Shown piece after piece: positions 63,362 through 64,000 of a stretch of DNA of 64,000 bases (its first letter is position 1; every line of letters starts with the position of its first letter). The notes beneath the pieces are model-generated. The model was given only the letters and a program-made list of their open reading frames with translations. It did not search any database and was not told the DNA's origin. Source of the DNA: Methylophaga sp. Lineage in GTDB: Bacteria > Pseudomonadota > Gammaproteobacteria > Nitrosococcales > Methylophagaceae. Position numbers and translations under genes: made by a program. The stretch covers positions 124,001 to 188,000 of the forward strand of contig JAFIFW010000005.1 of NCBI GenBank assembly GCA_020831825.1, in the 5' to 3' direction.

Positions 63362-64000
63362 TCAGACGCCAATTTGTTGAATCAATCTTTTCAGCTCATC
63401 GACGTTGGCATAATCAAACACCAGCTTGCCTTTGCCATTGGCTCGGTGCTTGATGCTGCACCCCTTACCGAGTTTTTCCATGATGCGTTGTTCGAGTTGC
63501 TCAATTTCTTCAAAGGATGGCTGAGGGGCTTCAGGCTTGACTTTAGCCGAAGGTTTTAACAAGCGACGTACCAGCTGTTCCGCTTCACGCACCGACAGGC
63601 CTTTTTCAACGATCTGCAAGGCGGCTTCTGATTGGCATTGGCCTTCCAGCGCCAACAAAGCTCGGGCGTGACCCATTTCCAGATCACAATTTTCGACCAG
63701 CTTTTTCACATCCTCATTAAGGTTGCGTAATCTCAACAGGTTAGTCACGGTTGCCCGTGATTTGCCGACAGCTTCTGCGGCTTGTTGATGGGTCATCTCA
63801 AACTCTTCACGCAGCCGAAACAACGCGTTAGCCTCTTCCATAGGATTGAGATTTTCACGTTGAATATTTTCAATCAAGGCCATGGCGATGGCACTGCGAT
63901 CTGAAACATCCTTGATCAGTACCGGCACAGTTTCCAGCCCTGCCAGCTTGGAAGCTCTCCAGCGACGTTCACCGGCAATGATTTCGTAGTGCCCGGCATC
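63362..64000 (-). CDS. parB: Chromosome-partitioning protein ParB, 5'-truncated by window edge
   Basis: CTP-dependent clamp that loads at parS and recruits SMC. The frame is open to the window edge, where YEIIAGERRWRASKLAGLETVPVLI is the ParB/Srx core. The helix-turn-helix MTHQQAAEAVGKSRATVTN and C-terminal dimerisation region (EELEQ-like EEIEQLEQRIMEKLG) follow. The start and parA are outside the window. The order parB then atp operon is that of pseudomonads, apart from the inserted chemoreceptor gene. Confidence 0.95.
   Translation of the reverse strand, partial: DAGHYEIIAGERRWRASKLAGLETVPVLIKDVSDRSAIAMALIENIQRENLNPMEEANALFRLREEFEMTHQQAAEAVGKSRATVTNLLRLRNLNEDVKKLVENCDLEMGHARALLALEGQCQSEAALQIVEKGLSVREAEQLVRRLLKPSAKVKPEAPQPSFEEIEQLEQRIMEKLGKGCSIKHRANGKGKLVFDYANVDELKRLIQQIGV

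Overview
This window looks like a gammaproteobacterial chromosome segment around the dnaA and atp loci. Signs of this are dusB-fis, argC-bactofilin-erpA, mnmE-yidC-yidD-rnpA-rpmH facing dnaA-dnaN, hemC-D-X-Y with argH, and parB-atpIBEFHAGDC-glmU. Coding is dense, base composition is moderate, and no rRNA, tRNA or CRISPR array was seen. Gene content would fit a marine or methylotroph-type member of the Thiotrichales (for example Methylophaga-like), but that is inference and not proven by the sequence alone.

Layout. 1-7.9 kb: dusB-fis, purH, a class I adenylate cyclase homologue that has lost its catalytic residues, argC, a coiled-coil membrane protein, a bactofilin and erpA behind an IscR-type promoter. 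8-14.4 kb: a TetR-controlled tripartite RND efflux operon with a clear operator. 14.4-21.3 kb: a tiny membrane protein, a BetT-like choline transporter, a porin, glyoxalase I, a highly structured untranslated region with its own promoter, mgtE and two small unknown genes. 21.4-31.8 kb: mnmE-yidC-yidD-rnpA-rpmH on the minus strand, dnaA-dnaN on the plus strand, then hemC-D-X-Y running convergently into dnaN, where recF would usually be expected. 31.9-39.7 kb: argH, then an allophanate hydrolase/urea carboxylase operon with its own GntR regulator. A sigma-54 promoter and an NtrC-like site lie upstream, linking the operon to nitrogen limitation.

39.7-43.6 kb: a compact cluster of a GNAT-C39 peptidase fusion, a DUF2817/M14-like metallohydrolase and a RimK-type ATP-grasp ligase with an RLAN-like N-terminus, plausibly a peptide-ligation and hydrolysis system. 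43.6-51.1 kb: a TonB-dependent receptor, cbpA, a DegQ-type protease, gdhA, a DUF3096 mini-protein, an exported histidine-rich protein and a bacterioferritin lacking the haem-ligand methionine. 51.1-52.4 kb: an eroded accessory patch with two palindromic repeats, an IS30-family transposase fragment fused to a frameshifted SIR2-like gene fragment. 52.4-61.1 kb: glmU, an inverted-repeat element, and the complete F1Fo ATP synthase operon. 61.3-64 kb: a soluble chemoreceptor with a C-terminal solute-binding domain, and the start-truncated parB.

The window is mainly core housekeeping. The more unusual material is the dead cyclase homologue, the leader RNA candidate near mgtE, the GNAT-C39/DUF2817/ATP-grasp cluster, the inverted chemoreceptor architecture, and the nitrogen-control elements ahead of the urea operon.
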